A stretch of 64,000 nt of DNA from Bradyrhizobium cytisi (GCF_008123515.1 NZ_VSSR01000012.1:1-64000); one strand, 5' to 3'; shown: positions 19,854 through 32,988, numbered from the stretch's first letter. Numbers and translations are program-made. Notes: a model not told the origin generated them from the letters alone.

Positions 19854-21461
19854 ATGACAAACAATATCCACAACCTCACCCGCTCCACCGACGACGTCGT
19901 CATCGTCGGCGGCGGTCTCGCCGGCCTGTTCTGCGCGCTCAAGCTCGCGCCGCGGCCGGTAACATTGATCTCGGCGGCGCCGCTTGGACAGGGGGCGTCA
20001 TCCGCATGGGCGCAAGGCGGCATCGCAGCTGCCGTGGCGGAAGGCGACAGCCCCGAAGCGCATGCGGCGGACACGATCGCGGTCGGCGGCGGCATCGTCG
20101 ATGAGGCGGTCGCGCTCGGCATCGCGCGCGAGGCTGCACCGCGGATTCATGATCTGCTCGCCTATGGCGTGCCGTTCGATCGCGATCTCGAGGGCCGGCT
20201 TGCCGTGGGACGGGAAGCAGCGCATTCGGCGCGGCGAATCGTCCACTTCCGCGGCGACGCGGCCGGTGCGGCGATCATCGCGGCGCTGAGCGAGGCCGTG
20301 CGCCGCACGCCGTCGATCCGCCTGATCGAAGGCTTTGTCGCCGAAGCCCTGCTCACCGAGGACGGCGCCGTCACCGGTCTTCAGTTGCGCGAGGCGGGCA
20401 ATTTCGCAGCGAGGCCCATGATGATCGCCTCGCGCACGATCGTGCTGGCGACCGGCGGCATCGGCCATCTCTATGCTGTCACCACCAATCCGGCCGAGGC
20501 CAACGGATCGGGCCTTGCGATTGCCGCACGCGCCGGCGCTGACATCGCCGATCCTGAGTTCGTGCAGTTCCATCCAACCGCCATCATGGTCGGCCGCGAT
20601 CCCGCGCCGCTTGCGACCGAGGCGCTGCGCGGTGAAGGCGCGACGCTGATCAACGGCCAGGGCGAACGCTTTATGGCGGCACTTCATCCGCTCGCTGAGC
20701 TCGCCCCACGCGACATCGTGGCCCGCGGTGTGTTCGCCGAGATCGCAGGCGGTCGCGGCGCCTTCCTCGATGCGCGAGAAGCACTGGGCGAGCGCTTCGC
20801 CGACAAATTCCCGACCGTGCATGCGAGCTGCATCGCCGCCGGGATCGATCCGGCGACGCAAGCCATCCCGATCGCGCCGGCCGTGCACTATCACATGGGC
20901 GGCATTGCAGTCGACGCACGCGGCCGCAGCTCGATCGACGGGCTGTGGGCTGGCGGCGAGGTGTCGTCCACCGGTGCGCATGGCGCCAACCGGCTTGCCT
21001 CGAATTCGTTGCTCGAGGCCGTGGTCTATGCCGCACGCATTGCCGACGACATCACCGGTCACGCAATCCCTTCACCCGCCAGCCTCCCCGAGGCGCTGGT
21101 GACGCCGCGCGGCGGTGCGCCGGATGAGGCTCGCGTGAAGCAGTTGCGCACGACGATGAGCACGCATGTCGGTGTGATCCGCGAGCGCAACGGACTTGCG
21201 GACGCCGTGCGCAGTTTTGCTGCGCTCGAGCAAACGGCCACGAGCATCGCTGTCCGCAACATGGCGACAGCGGCCCTGCTCGTAGCCGCCGCAGCCTGGA
21301 GCCGTCGCGAGAGCCGCGGCGCGCATTTCCGCTCCGACCATCCTTCAGAAGTGCCCGCGCTGGCCCAGAGAACGATGACCACGCTCACCGCGGTGCGCGA
21401 GATCGCGGACGGCCTCACCGAGCATTCAACGCCGCGCATCGCGCAATCCATGATCGCCTGA
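19854..21461 (+). CDS. nadB: L-aspartate oxidase
   Basis: FAD enzyme, 535 aa, oxidising L-aspartate to iminoaspartate for NadA. The N-terminal dinucleotide fold is [18 protein letters not shown], followed by [13 protein letters not shown], and the succinate-dehydrogenase-like active-site blocks are [21 protein letters not shown] and [13 protein letters not shown]. The FAD C-terminal contact is [20 protein letters not shown]. It is the middle gene of nadABC. Confidence 0.96.
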   Translation: MTNNIHNLTRSTDDVVIVGGGLAGLFCALKLAPRPVTLISAAPLGQGASSAWAQGGIAAAVAEGDSPEAHAADTIAVGGGIVDEAVALGIAREAAPRIHDLLAYGVPFDRDLEGRLAVGREAAHSARRIVHFRGDAAGAAIIAALSEAVRRTPSIRLIEGFVAEALLTEDGAVTGLQLREAGNFAARPMMIASRTIVLATGGIGHLYAVTTNPAEANGSGLAIAARAGADIADPEFVQFHPTAIMVGRDPAPLATEALRGEGATLINGQGERFMAALHPLAELAPRDIVARGVFAEIAGGRGAFLDAREALGERFADKFPTVHASCIAAGIDPATQAIPIAPAVHYHMGGIAVDARGRSSIDGLWAGGEVSSTGAHGANRLASNSLLEAVVYAARIADDITGHAIPSPASLPEALVTPRGGAPDEARVKQLRTTMSTHVGVIRERNGLADAVRSFAALEQTATSIAVRNMATAALLVAAAAWSRRESRGAHFRSDHPSEVPALAQRTMTTLTAVREIADGLTEHSTPRIAQSMIA

Positions 21462-21472
21462 CGGAGTTAGTC

Positions 21473-22351
21473 ATGATCGCCCCAACCTCCCTGCTCTATC
21501 CCGACGCGTTTCTCTCTCCGCTCGCCATCGACGCGGCCGTGCATCGCGCGCTCGACGAGGACCTTGGCCGCGCCGGCGACGTCACCTCGCTCGCGACGAT
21601 CCCGGAGGCGACCAAGGCGCAGGCAATCCTCGTCGCGCGGCAATCCGGCGTCGTCGCCGGTCTGCCGCTCGCGCTGGCGACGCTGCAAAAGCTCTCGCCC
21701 GACCTCGAGGTGCGCGCGCATGTCCGCGACGCCGCGCGCGTCGCCCGCGGCCAGCAGGTGCTGACGATCTCCGGCCCGGCCCGCGCCATTCTCACCGCAG
21801 AGCGGACCGCGCTAAATTTCGTCGGCCGGCTGTCGGGCATAGCGACGCTCACGGCCGACTACGTCGCGCGCACCGAAGGTACCAAAATGCGCATCTGCTG
21901 CACGCGAAAGACTACGCCGGGATTGCGGGCACTGGAGAAGTATGCGGTGCGCTGCGGCGGCGGCTTCAACCACCGCTTCGGGCTCGACGATGCGATCCTG
22001 ATCAAGGACAATCACATTGCGGTCGCCGGCGGCATCCGTCCTGTGCTGGAGCGCGCCCGCGCGCATGCCGGCCATCTCGTCAAGATCGAGATCGAGGTCG
22101 ATACGCTGGCGCAATTGCGCGAGGTGCTCAACACCGGCCTTGCCGACGCCGTGCTGCTCGACAACATGGATCTTGCGACGCTGCGCGAGGCGGTGCGGAC
22201 GACGGAAGGTCGCCTGAAGCTGGAGGCATCCGGCGGCGTCACGCCGGACTCGATCGCGGCAATCGCTGCGACCGGCGTCGATTACGCGTCATCCGGCGCG
22301 TTGACGCATTCAGCGCCGAATTTCGACTGCGCACTGGATATCGAAATGTGA
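21473..22351 (+). CDS. nadC: Quinolinate phosphoribosyltransferase (decarboxylating)
   Basis: Converts quinolinate and PRPP to nicotinate mononucleotide, completing the nadABC part of NAD synthesis; 292 aa. Recognisable blocks are [47 protein letters not shown] (substrate-binding Arg and Lys), NRFG-like [25 protein letters not shown], and the phosphate-binding [13 protein letters not shown]. It is the last gene of the operon; the next gene (sleB) converges on it with only 4 bp between the two stops. Confidence 0.97.
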   Translation: MIAPTSLLYPDAFLSPLAIDAAVHRALDEDLGRAGDVTSLATIPEATKAQAILVARQSGVVAGLPLALATLQKLSPDLEVRAHVRDAARVARGQQVLTISGPARAILTAERTALNFVGRLSGIATLTADYVARTEGTKMRICCTRKTTPGLRALEKYAVRCGGGFNHRFGLDDAILIKDNHIAVAGGIRPVLERARAHAGHLVKIEIEVDTLAQLREVLNTGLADAVLLDNMDLATLREAVRTTEGRLKLEASGGVTPDSIAAIAATGVDYASSGALTHSAPNFDCALDIEM

Positions 22352-22355
22352 GCGG

Positions 22356-23828
22356 TTACCGCCGCACGACTTCGCCCATCTCGGCGGAGCTCTTGGCTTC
22401 CTGCGCGAGCTCAGCCGAGAGTGCCGCGGTCTGTGCCGGGGTACCCCAGCTCGGCTCCTCGCTGCCGTCGCCCCAGTTGCGCGGCCGATAGAAGGTGTGC
22501 ACGCCGAATTTGTACATCTTCTTCATCTCGGCGACCCAGGACGGACGCACCCAATAAGCGTGGTAGTGCGTCGACTTGCCGACCTCGGGCAGCCAGATCT
22601 GGCCGTCGAGCATCGCCTTGGAAATTTTCCGGGCGCGCTCCCACATCTCGGGCTCGCGGATCACGTCGGGATTGTTGTCGCAGGCGAAGGTGAACTGGCA
22701 GGCGAAGTGCCGGTACTTGTTCTGGTAGACCACGCCGCACACAGTGTCCGGATATTTGCCGGAGAACACGCGGTTCATCACCACTTGAGCGACCGCGATC
22801 TGGCCGCGCACGGCTTCGCCGCGGGACTCGAAATAGACGGCTTCGGCGAGACACTTTTCCGATTTCGCGCGTGACTTGTCGTCAAGCGCGAGCCGCTCCG
22901 CCGGCGATTTGGCGCGCTGGTTGTCCGCGTTGACTTCGCCCTTCGGCGCGACACTCTCGCCGCTCTCGATCGCGTTTGCGACGTCGTCGTTCGGCGGCGA
23001 TAGCGAGGCCAGCTTCATATCGGGGTCGGGCATCACGATCAGCGGCTCGGCGCCGGGCTGCCAGCTCTCGATGCTCTCGACATTGCCGCCGAGCGAGGAG
23101 CTGCCGAAAAACAGGTTCGAGGTCTTCACGCTGAAGGGATCGCGCGGCGGGGCAGCGACCGTCGCCTGCTTCAACGCGGCGAGCGGCTGCGCCGCAAAGG
23201 ACAGCGCGTTGTCGCCGGCCTTCGGTGGATTGGCATATTGCGGCAAGGGCGGCGCGCGCATCGCCTCCTGGAGCTCGGGATCGAGCGCGGCAGCGGACTC
23301 CGGCGACATCGCTTGCGGCAACGCGGCCGGCAACTGAACCGTCTTGGCGCCAATCACCGAGCTGTTGGAGGTCGCGGGATCTTGCTCAGCAGGTGCGGCG
23401 GACGGTACGACCGCCTCCGGAGTCGCAGCAGGTGTCACGGTGGCGAGGCGATCACCCTTCAGGGCGCGATCGACCTTGGGGAAATCGGAGGCCTGGTAAC
23501 GCGGCGGCGCCTGCAGCACCGGATTGCGCGTGATGGTGCCGGTGACGTCGCGACCATCGAGGCTCGCGAGGCGAACCATTGCGCTCTGTGGAACCGACGT
23601 TCCGATCGGGCGCGAGAAACTGTAAGTGGCGAGCTGAATCGATGAGGCTGCAGAGAACACCTGCTTCTGCCAGCGCTCGGCGACGCCGGGCTGACGCGCC
23701 AGCAGAGATGCAATGTCTTGATAGCCGGTCTCTCTCGGCATCAATGCGAAGATGCAGAGACCGATTCCGAAGGATGCGAACCGCGCACCCTTCGGATGGT
23801 TACGCAACACTGACATCGATACGCTCAC
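22356..23828 (-). CDS. Cell wall hydrolase, SleB family
   Basis: Peptidoglycan hydrolase of 490 aa. The N-terminus has a membrane anchor or signal segment (FASFGIGLCIFALMPRETGY), then about 290 residues of Pro/Ala/Ser-rich spacer, then a SleB/CwlJ catalytic domain from about 335: CLAEAVYFESRGEAVRGQIA holds the catalytic Glu, followed by VVMNRVFSGKYPDTVCGVVY, QFTFACD and a C-terminal HAYWVRPSW...HTFYRP block. Active in the periplasm. Start: GTG 23828 follows AAGGG at about four bases; ATG 23816 is the alternative. Stop lies 4 bp from that of nadC. Confidence 0.87.
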   Translation of the reverse strand: MSVSMSVLRNHPKGARFASFGIGLCIFALMPRETGYQDIASLLARQPGVAERWQKQVFSAASSIQLATYSFSRPIGTSVPQSAMVRLASLDGRDVTGTITRNPVLQAPPRYQASDFPKVDRALKGDRLATVTPAATPEAVVPSAAPAEQDPATSNSSVIGAKTVQLPAALPQAMSPESAAALDPELQEAMRAPPLPQYANPPKAGDNALSFAAQPLAALKQATVAAPPRDPFSVKTSNLFFGSSSLGGNVESIESWQPGAEPLIVMPDPDMKLASLSPPNDDVANAIESGESVAPKGEVNADNQRAKSPAERLALDDKSRAKSEKCLAEAVYFESRGEAVRGQIAVAQVVMNRVFSGKYPDTVCGVVYQNKYRHFACQFTFACDNNPDVIREPEMWERARKISKAMLDGQIWLPEVGKSTHYHAYWVRPSWVAEMKKMYKFGVHTFYRPRNWGDGSEEPSWGTPAQTAALSAELAQEAKSSAEMGEVVRR

Positions 23829-24277
23829 GCTACCCTTACACTAGAGAGATCGAGCCGCAGTACATCCGTGCAATTCGATCTTTATCGTGAGTATCTAATT
23901 TAGGTTGCCGGGGCGTTAATCGACGTTGCGCGACCGACACACTCAAGCAATGTCAGGCGTTTTCGCGGGGCGATTGCGTGCGTGGTAAATGCGGGCCCAC
24001 TTGAAGCGGTAAACATCCGGTCAACGCGAATGGTGAAGGAACTCTTGCGTGTGCGTATCATTACGGGACGCGCGGTCCCGTTGTTGCAAGAAGCCTTTCC
24101 GCACCACCGCTGTCATGCCCGCGAAGGCGGGCATCCAGTACGCCGCGGCCTCTCCGCTCAATCACGATTGCCTCGGTGTACTGGATCGCCCGCCTTTCGC
24201 GGGCGATGACAGCGAGTGTGTGATGTGAATTGCTTGCTATGCTCGCAATGACGAGTGGATGGAGTATGGCCTTAAAT
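23829..24277. other. Intergenic region between sleB and ppdK
   Basis: About 450 bp with no supported gene. It holds the sleB promoter, a perfect 7-bp stem hairpin ACGGGAC-GCGCG-GTCCCGT at 24063-24081 followed by TTGTTGC, and a long palindromic repeat at 24108-24214. Reading frames crossing it look like chance frames. The 24063 hairpin could be a terminator on the plus strand or a structured leader. Confidence 0.5.
24108..24214. repeat. Palindromic intergenic repeat, GTCATTGCCCGCG family (second copy)
   Basis: Bounded by CGCTGTCAT and ATGACAGCG, with inner arms GCCCGCGAAGGCGGGC and GCCCGCCTTTCGCGGGC. It shares its motif order with the copy at 748-856, including GTACTGGAT in the right half. 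Confidence 0.8.
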
Positions 24278-24308
24278 GAAAGAGGCGGTGTTTGGCCCCG
24301 CCTCTTTC
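24278..24308 (-). terminator. Rho-independent terminator after ppdK
   Basis: Perfect 11-bp stem GAAAGAGGCGG / CCGCCTCTTTC with a nine-base loop, 24 bp beyond the ppdK stop. In the minus-strand transcript the stem is followed by ATTTAAGG, so the U tract is short, but the position and stem strength fit termination of ppdK. Confidence 0.75.
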
Positions 24309-24331
24309 GCATCTCATATTCAGTCTTCGAC

Positions 24332-27241
<2,910 letters not shown>

Positions 27242-27337
27242 AGCTTGCACACAACCTGCGAGAGGAATGGGAAATCGCGCGCCTTACACCACTTTGGGCA
27301 GGCCCGCGCAAGTCGAAGAGTTCCGGAAAATGAAGGC

Positions 27338-27493
27338 CTAGAGATGGAGCCACTTCAACAATCCGAGCCCAATCGCACCGTTGATGATGAGAAAGATCGC
27401 GACGATCAGGTTGAGAAGGCGCGGCATGATCAAAATGAGCACACCCGCGATCAGCGACAGGATCGGCGAGATGTGGGCGATGGTGAGATGCAT
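27338..27493 (-). CDS. DUF3096 small membrane protein
   Basis: Protein of 51 aa: MHLTIAHISPILSLIAGVLI followed by LIMPRLLNLIVAIFLIINGA and IGLGLLKWLHL. Two hydrophobic helices separated by a short MPR turn match DUF3096-type small membrane proteins. The ATG at 27493 has AGGAA about eight bases upstream. It is encoded on the minus strand between the DUF1236 protein and ppdK, which lies 96 bp downstream. Function unknown. Confidence 0.8.
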   Translation of the reverse strand: MHLTIAHISPILSLIAGVLILIMPRLLNLIVAIFLIINGAIGLGLLKWLHL

Positions 27494-27714
27494 GAAGAGT
27501 GTTCCTGTGGCGTGAGGCGAATCGCGGGCGGATCATACCGGATCGGGTTCCGCGGGAAGAGACGCGCGAGGCCGCAATGGGTTCCCCGCTTCGCGAAAAC
27601 TGCCTGAAATTGCCGCGTATGCGGCAGGCCTTTTCCGGAACATCACGCGCGCCGCAGCATTGGCAACCAGTCGCGCCACTGGCGCCGGCTGAAATCAATT
27701 CGAAGGAGTTGCCC

Positions 27715-28068
27715 ATGCGGAACAGGATTCTCGCCCTCGCAGCGCTTGGCGTCGCGCTCGGCTCGCCGATCGCGGCGTCCGCGCAATCCAGTGTCACCGT
27801 TGGCCGCGCGCCCGCCGTGGTCGACAGCGGCCCGACCATCCCGGTCGAACAGCGGCCGGCCTTCCGCGATTATGTCGTCGAACAACGTGTGCCGGCCTTC
27901 AGCATTCCCGATCGCGTGGTGGTCGGTGCCACCTTACCTGACACCGGCGTTACGTATTATGACGTACCGCAACGTTTCGGCGCGACGACCTATCGCTACA
28001 CCGTCGTGAACGGCGAGACCGTGCTGGTCGAGCCGCGCTCGCGGCGCATCGTCGAGGTGCTGGACTAG
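27715..28068 (+). CDS. DUF1236-like secreted protein
   Basis: Protein of 117 aa with a signal peptide (MRNRILALAALGVALGSPIA then ASAQSS) and a mature domain showing FRDYVVEQRVPAF, VVVGATLPDTGVTYYDVP and YTVVNGETVLVEPRSRRIVE, typical of DUF1236 proteins of the rhizobia. The start 27715 has GAAGGAG seven bases upstream; the frame is open earlier but without family likeness. It probably acts in the periplasm. A rho-independent terminator follows. Confidence 0.85.
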   Translation: MRNRILALAALGVALGSPIAASAQSSVTVGRAPAVVDSGPTIPVEQRPAFRDYVVEQRVPAFSIPDRVVVGATLPDTGVTYYDVPQRFGATTYRYTVVNGETVLVEPRSRRIVEVLD

Positions 28069-28137
28069 CGCAGTTCAACTCGATGTCCGGCGCGTCACAT
28101 CAATCAGGCTGACGCGCATCGCGTAGGCGGACATCAG

Positions 28138-28176
28138 GCCCCGCCCGGTCTTCCCCCCGCCGGGTGGGGCTTTTTC
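28138..28176 (+). terminator. Rho-independent terminator after the DUF1236 gene
   Basis: Stem GCCCCGCCCGG / CCGGGTGGGGC followed by TTTTT. It stands 70 bp beyond the stop of the DUF1236-like gene and abuts the left end of a palindromic repeat. Confidence 0.85.
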
Positions 28177-28299
28177 TCTCGTGTCCCGGGCAAGCGAAGC
28201 GCGACCCGGGACCAAGAAGCTACGAGCAGACGGCAGGCATGGGCCCCGGCTCTGCAGCGCACCGCCAAGAAGCGCTGCGCTGCGTCCGGGGCACGAGAG
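28176..28299. repeat. Palindromic intergenic repeat, CTCTCGTGTCCCGG family
   Basis: Bounded by CTCTCGTG and CACGAGAG, with GCCCCGGCTCTGCAGCGCACC and GAAGCGCTGCGCTGCGTCCGGGG inside. The same internal sequence recurs at 56037-56178. It lies between the terminator and the glyS stop (28301), only 1 bp from the gene. Confidence 0.85.
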
Positions 28300-28300
28300 C

Positions 28301-30400
28301 CTAATCCTGGATCCTCGAGAAATCCGCCACCGCGCGCGTGGCGCTACGGATCTCGTTCAGCAGCTTCAGGCGGTTCTCGCGCACCTTGGCATCGTCGTCA
28401 TTGACGCGGACCTTGTCGAAGAACGCATCGACCGGCGGACGCAGCTTTGCCATCGCACTCATCGCGGCGGCAAAGTCTTCCTTGGCGACAGCAGCACTGG
28501 CCTCCGCCTTCACCTCGCCGATCGCCCTGGCCAGCGCCTTCTCTTCGGCAAGGCTGTAGAGCGCAGCTTCCGGCGCGCCGTCGAACGTGCGCTTGTCCTT
28601 CTTCTCCTCGATACCAAGGATGTTGCTGGCGCGCTTGATGCCGGCGAGCAGATTCTTGCCGTCGTCGCTCTCGAGGAATTTGCCGAGCGCCTCGACGCGC
28701 CGGACGATCATCAGGAGATCGTCCTGACCGCCGAGCGCGAACACGGCATCGACGAGATCGTGACGCGCACCCTGCTCGCGAAGCTGGACTTTCAGGCGGT
28801 CGGCGAAGAAGGCGAGGAGATCGCTCGGGAGCTTCTGCGCATCCGTAGGGTTCACCGACAAGCCGGCGAGTGCGGACGCAGCCACCTTCATCAGCGACAG
28901 CCGAAGCGCGTTCTCGGCAATCAGCCTGATCACGCCCAGCGCCGCGCGACGCAGCGCATACGGATCCTTCGATCCCGTCGGCTTCTCGTCGATCGCCCAG
29001 AAGCCAACAAGCGTGTCGATCTTGTCGGCAAGCGCCACCGCGACGCTGACCGGATCGGTCGGCACGCGATCCCCGGGCCCTTGCGGCTTGTAATGTTCCT
29101 CGCACGCGGCCGCGACGGAAGCATCTTCGCCCTGGGCCAGCGCATAATACTTGCCCATCAAGCCCTGCACCTCAGGGAATTCGCCGACGACCTCGGTAAG
29201 CAAATCCGCCTTCGCCAGATGTGCAGCACGCGTCGCCTTGGCAACATCGGCGCCGATCAAGCGCGCGATCTCGGCGGCCAACCGCTCGATCCGCTTGATG
29301 CGATCCGCCTGCGTGCCGAGCTTCTCGTGAAACACGATCTGCTCGAACTTCGGCAGCCGGTCCTCGAGCTTCGTCTTCAGGTCGGTCTCATAAAAGAACT
29401 TCGCATCCGACAGACGCGGACGGATCACGCGCTCGTTGCCGGCCACGATGGTCTTGCCGCCGTCGGTCGCCTCGATATTGGCGGTGAGGACGAACTTGTT
29501 GGTCAGCTTCCCGGTCTTGGGATCCTTGACGACAAAACACTTCTGGTTGTTGCGGATGGTGGCGCGGATCACCTCGTCCGGGATCGCGAGATATTCCGCC
29601 TCGAACGATCCCAGCATGACGACGGGCCATTCGACAAGGCCCGAGACCTCGTCCAGCAGCACCTGGTCTTCGACCAGTTCGAAGCCCCGCGCAAACGTCA
29701 GCTCTTTGGCGTCGGCAAAGATGATGTCCTTGCGCGCCTGCGGATCGAGAATGACTTTTGCAGCCTTCAGCTTCGCTTCGTAGTCCTCGAACCGGCGCAC
29801 ATTGATCGCCGCCGGCGCCATGAAGCGATGGCCGTAGGTGGTCTGGCCGGTCTCGATGCCGTCGACCGAGAATTTCACGACATCCGGCTCTTCCGTCTCG
29901 GGCCCAAAGGTCGCGATGATTGAATGCAGCGGACGCACCCAACTCAGCGAGCCGGGCTTGCCCGAGCGCGCGCCCCAGCGCATCGATTTCGGCCAGGGGA
30001 AGGTGCGGATGATGACGGGCAGGATTTCCGCGAGCACGTCGATCGCGTCGCGCCCGGCCTTCTCGATCAGCGCGATGTAAAAATCGCCCTTGGGGTCGCG
30101 CTGGATCTTGGCCTCGTCCAGCGACTTCAAACCCGTCGCTTTCAGAAAGCCCTGCACGGCCGCATCGGCCCCACCGACTTTCGGTCCGCGGCGTTCGGTC
30201 TTCAGATCAGGCTGACGCGCGGGGATGCCGTGCACGGTGAGCGCGAGGCGGCGCGGCGTCGCGAACGCCTTTGCGCCCTCGTAGACGAGGCCTTCGGCGA
30301 CGAGCTTGTCGGTGACCAGGCGGCGCAGATCGTCGGCCGCCTTGGCCTGCATGCGCGCGGGGATTTCTTCCGAGAACAGTTCAAGCAAAAGATCGGGCAT
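28301..30400 (-). CDS. glyS: Glycine-tRNA ligase beta subunit
   Basis: Beta subunit of the bacterial alpha2-beta2 glycyl-tRNA synthetase, 699 aa, the normal length. It shows [20 protein letters not shown] at the start, the family block [20 protein letters not shown] and VLSD-like [26 protein letters not shown]-like [14 protein letters not shown], and the C-terminal DALR-type anticodon-binding helix. The start codon overlaps the glyQ stop by one base (TGATG), so the two are translationally coupled. Its stop is 1 bp from a palindromic repeat. Confidence 0.97.
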   Translation of the reverse strand: MPDLLLELFSEEIPARMQAKAADDLRRLVTDKLVAEGLVYEGAKAFATPRRLALTVHGIPARQPDLKTERRGPKVGGADAAVQGFLKATGLKSLDEAKIQRDPKGDFYIALIEKAGRDAIDVLAEILPVIIRTFPWPKSMRWGARSGKPGSLSWVRPLHSIIATFGPETEEPDVVKFSVDGIETGQTTYGHRFMAPAAINVRRFEDYEAKLKAAKVILDPQARKDIIFADAKELTFARGFELVEDQVLLDEVSGLVEWPVVMLGSFEAEYLAIPDEVIRATIRNNQKCFVVKDPKTGKLTNKFVLTANIEATDGGKTIVAGNERVIRPRLSDAKFFYETDLKTKLEDRLPKFEQIVFHEKLGTQADRIKRIERLAAEIARLIGADVAKATRAAHLAKADLLTEVVGEFPEVQGLMGKYYALAQGEDASVAAACEEHYKPQGPGDRVPTDPVSVAVALADKIDTLVGFWAIDEKPTGSKDPYALRRAALGVIRLIAENALRLSLMKVAASALAGLSVNPTDAQKLPSDLLAFFADRLKVQLREQGARHDLVDAVFALGGQDDLLMIVRRVEALGKFLESDDGKNLLAGIKRASNILGIEEKKDKRTFDGAPEAALYSLAEEKALARAIGEVKAEASAAVAKEDFAAAMSAMAKLRPPVDAFFDKVRVNDDDAKVRENRLKLLNEIRSATRAVADFSRIQD

Positions 30401-31347
30401 CAGGCCGCTCCGCCCGCTTCAGTGTGGATCCAGGCCTCGCCGCAGGCCTTGGCCAGCTCGCGCACGCGAAGAATGTAGCTCTGCCGCTCGGTGACGGAGA
30501 TCACGCCACGCGCGTCGAGCAGGTTGAAGACATGGCTCGCCTTGATGCACTGGTCATAGGCCGGCAGCGCCATCAGATGCGCCTTGCGCTTGCCGGACTC
30601 AGAGTTTTTTTGCCAGCCTGCGTCGAGATATTTCCGGCAGGCCGCTTCCGCCATCTTGAACTGCTCGAACAGCATCGCGGTGTCGGCGACTTCGAAATTG
30701 TGCTTCGAATATTCCCGCTCGGCCTGCAGGAAGACGTCGCCATAGGTGACCTTGGCATCGCCTTCGCGGCCGTTGAAGTTGAGGTCGTAGACGCGGTCGA
30801 CGCCCTGCACGTACATCGCGAGGCGCTCGAGCCCGTAGGTGAGCTCGCCCGCGACCGGCGCGCATTCAAAACCCGCGACCTGCTGGAAATAGGTGAACTG
30901 GCTGACCTCCATGCCATCGCACCAGCACTCCCACCCCAGGCCCCAGGCGCCCAGCGTCGGGCTCTCCCAATCGTCCTCGACGAAGCGGATGTCGTGCACG
31001 GCGGAATCGATGCCGATCGCTGCGAGCGACTTCAGGTACAGCTCCTGAAGGTTCGGCGGCGACGGCTTCATGATCACCTGGAATTGGTAGTAGTGCTGCA
31101 TCCGGTTCGGATTCTCGCCATAGCGGCCGTCCTTGGGCCGGCGCGAGGGCTGCACATAGGCCGCGTTCCAGGGCTTTGGGCCGAGCGCGCGCAAAGTGGT
31201 CGCCGGATGGAAGGTACCCGCGCCCATCTCCATGTCGTAGGGCTGCAGGATCACGCAGCCCTGCTCGGCCCAGAACCGCTGGAGCGCGAGGATGAAGCCC
31301 TGGAACGAGCGTTCCGGGCGCATATGGGCGGGCAATGAGGCGTCCAT
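30400..31347 (-). CDS. glyQ: Glycine-tRNA ligase alpha subunit
   Basis: Catalytic alpha subunit, 315 aa, charging tRNA-Gly with glycine in complex with GlyS. Family blocks: [79 protein letters not shown] and [12 protein letters not shown]. The C-terminal part ends with a short Ala/Gly tail. First gene of glyQS, coupled to glyS by a one-base overlap. Confidence 0.98.
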   Translation of the reverse strand: MDASLPAHMRPERSFQGFILALQRFWAEQGCVILQPYDMEMGAGTFHPATTLRALGPKPWNAAYVQPSRRPKDGRYGENPNRMQHYYQFQVIMKPSPPNLQELYLKSLAAIGIDSAVHDIRFVEDDWESPTLGAWGLGWECWCDGMEVSQFTYFQQVAGFECAPVAGELTYGLERLAMYVQGVDRVYDLNFNGREGDAKVTYGDVFLQAEREYSKHNFEVADTAMLFEQFKMAEAACRKYLDAGWQKNSESGKRKAHLMALPAYDQCIKASHVFNLLDARGVISVTERQSYILRVRELAKACGEAWIHTEAGGAA

Positions 31348-31463
31348 CGTCAGATCAGGCTCTCGCGGGGGGTTTTGAATCGCGCGGGACCGTATCGACG
31401 GCGGGGGTGGGAATCAAGGCAAAGGGGGCGGATTCGGGACGATCAGTCCCTCATCCCGGAAGG

Positions 31464-31565
31464 TGCGGTAGGGTGGGCAAAGCGGAAGCGTGCCCACCAT
31501 CGTCACCACGATTGCGGACGGGATGGTGGGCACGGCGTAAGAACGCCTTTGCCCACCCTACCGCA
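31464..31565. repeat. Palindromic intergenic repeat, GTAGGGTGGGCAAAG family
   Basis: Bounded by TGCGGTAGGGTGGGCAAA and TTTGCCCACCCTACCGCA, with inner GCGTGCCCACCATCG / ATGGTGGGCACGG arms. Other copies lie at 38697-38784 and 55358-55452. It fills the gap between glyQ and the small gene at 31570. Confidence 0.88.
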
Positions 31566-31569
31566 CCAG

Positions 31570-31761
31570 CTAACCCGGCCGGTAAGCTCCGGTCACGGGG
31601 TCACGCTTCAGCGTCTGGATATTCCCCATATGGGCGGCCTCGGCGACGCGCGACAGGCGCATCTCCTCCAGCTCCTGGTTGATCCGGACAGCGGTCTTGT
31701 AGGCCCAGCGGACCACGGCAAGCCCGCCCAGGACGCCCGCGAAAGCGACGAACGGCGGCAT
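31570..31761 (-). CDS. Small membrane-anchored hypothetical protein
   Basis: Protein of 63 aa: MPPFVAFAGVLGGLAVVRWA is a single N-terminal hydrophobic helix, followed by a charged helix (KTAVRINQELEEMRLSRVAE) and a polar tail. The ATG at 31761 has AAGGA seven bases upstream; a GTG six codons earlier is open. Family not recognised. It is on the minus strand, with the S49 peptidase gene ending 107 bp upstream of it. Confidence 0.6.
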   Translation of the reverse strand: MPPFVAFAGVLGGLAVVRWAYKTAVRINQELEEMRLSRVAEAAHMGNIQTLKRDPVTGAYRPG

Positions 31762-31867
31762 CGGTCGTTCCTTGTTCACAATGCTCAGCCCCCACGCGCA
31801 TTCTTGCGCAGACCGGGCTGCGCCGCAATTGGCTCAGCCCGGGCCAAATGGCGCGGCAGAGCTCGGC

Positions 31868-32776
31868 CTAGAACCCGAATTTCGCCCAGATCGCGCGGGT
31901 CTCAATCGCAGAGATCAACTCGTCCGGCAGCCCAGCCATTGATTCCATGGCTGAAAGCTGGCCCGCGCCGGGCGATTTCCGCCCCAACAGGCCCGACAGC
32001 AAGCCGCTCGGCTGCGCGATCACAGGGGTGAGAACCTTCTCGCCGTAGCGGGCACGAAGAGTTGAGCGGAGATCGCCGATGCCGTCGGCCAGTCCCAGCG
32101 CGATCGAGCTCTCGCCGGCCCAGTATTCGCCGGTGAACAGGGTGTCGTCGGCGCCCTTGAGCCGCGCGCCACGGCTTTCCCTCACCAGCGCGATGAAGAT
32201 CTGGTGGATCTCGCGCTGGAGCGCCTTCAGCTTGGCGACGTCGTCGGGATTTTCGGGCAGGAACGGATCGAGCATCGCCTTGTGCGCGCCGGCCGTGTAA
32301 AGGCGCCGCTCAATGCCGAGCCGCCTGATCGCCTCCTGGAAACCAAAACTGCCGCCGACCACGCCGATCGAGCCGAGGATCGAGGATGGATCGCAAAAAA
32401 TCTCGTCGCCGGCGCAAGCTATCATGTAGCCGCCGGAAGCCGCGACGTCCTCGACGAACACCAAAACCTTCAGCTTCTTCTCCGCAGCAAGCTGCTTGAT
32501 GCGCAGGTAGATCTGGCGTGACTGCACCGGCGAGCCGCCGGGCGAGTTGATCACCAGCGCCACCGCCTTGGCGTTGCGGACCGAAAACGCCCGCTCCAGC
32601 ACCCGCGCGAGGCCCGCCAGCGTCATGCCCGGACGCAGCGGCGTCACCGCGCCGATGACTCCGGACAGCCGCACCACCGGCACCACCGCCGTGCCCGGGC
32701 GGAAGCGCGCCGGCAGATATTGCATGAGCTTATCGGCCAGGCCGGAATTTTCGCGATCGTTCAATTGTTCGGCCAT
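31868..32776 (-). CDS. S49 family serine peptidase (SppA-like)
   Basis: Signal-peptide-peptidase-like protease of 302 aa. Visible: LVINSPGGSPVQSRQIYLRI (substrate-binding), LVFVEDVAASGGYMIACAGD holding the nucleophilic Ser, and GSIGVVGGSFGFQEAIRRLG. The N-terminus has only a weak hydrophobic stretch (PARFRPGTAVVPVVRLSGVI), so membrane attachment is uncertain. The single-domain length matches SohB/SppA-small forms. It could degrade signal peptides or membrane protein fragments. Confidence 0.9.
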   Translation of the reverse strand: MAEQLNDRENSGLADKLMQYLPARFRPGTAVVPVVRLSGVIGAVTPLRPGMTLAGLARVLERAFSVRNAKAVALVINSPGGSPVQSRQIYLRIKQLAAEKKLKVLVFVEDVAASGGYMIACAGDEIFCDPSSILGSIGVVGGSFGFQEAIRRLGIERRLYTAGAHKAMLDPFLPENPDDVAKLKALQREIHQIFIALVRESRGARLKGADDTLFTGEYWAGESSIALGLADGIGDLRSTLRARYGEKVLTPVIAQPSGLLSGLLGRKSPGAGQLSAMESMAGLPDELISAIETRAIWAKFGF

Positions 32777-32889
32777 GCCGTTACCTCTGGTTAATCATTT
32801 CTTATCACGCGACTGTCATTGAAGTTGCCTGGAACGTGTTTTGCAGTTTGCCCGTTGGCAAGCTGCAATGAAGCAGCGGAGGAAACGTC

Positions 32890-32988
32890 ATGAAGATCTA
32901 TCTGCTGTTGATGCTGATCGGTGCTCTTTTCACGGCGATTCGCTTTACGGCCCCGCAGGACCAGCAGTCGGAATCGCTTCCCCAGTAA
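32890..32988 (+). CDS. Putative 32-aa membrane peptide
   Basis: MKIYLLLMLIGALFTAIRFT followed by APQDQQSESLPQ: one hydrophobic N-terminal helix and a polar Gln/Ser-rich tail. It has a very good ribosome-binding site, GCGGAGGAAACGTC, directly before ATG. It sits 113 bp from the S49 gene start and converges on the methyltransferase gene (4 bp between stops). The strength of the translation signal argues that it is real; the function is unknown. Confidence 0.6.
   Translation: MKIYLLLMLIGALFTAIRFTAPQDQQSESLPQ

Noticed and set aside
28181-29923. Long plus-strand open frame of 580 aa opposite glyS
   Set aside because: It is the complementary shadow of glyS, Arg/His/Leu-rich with no domain signature. 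GC-rich third positions produce such frames throughout this window.
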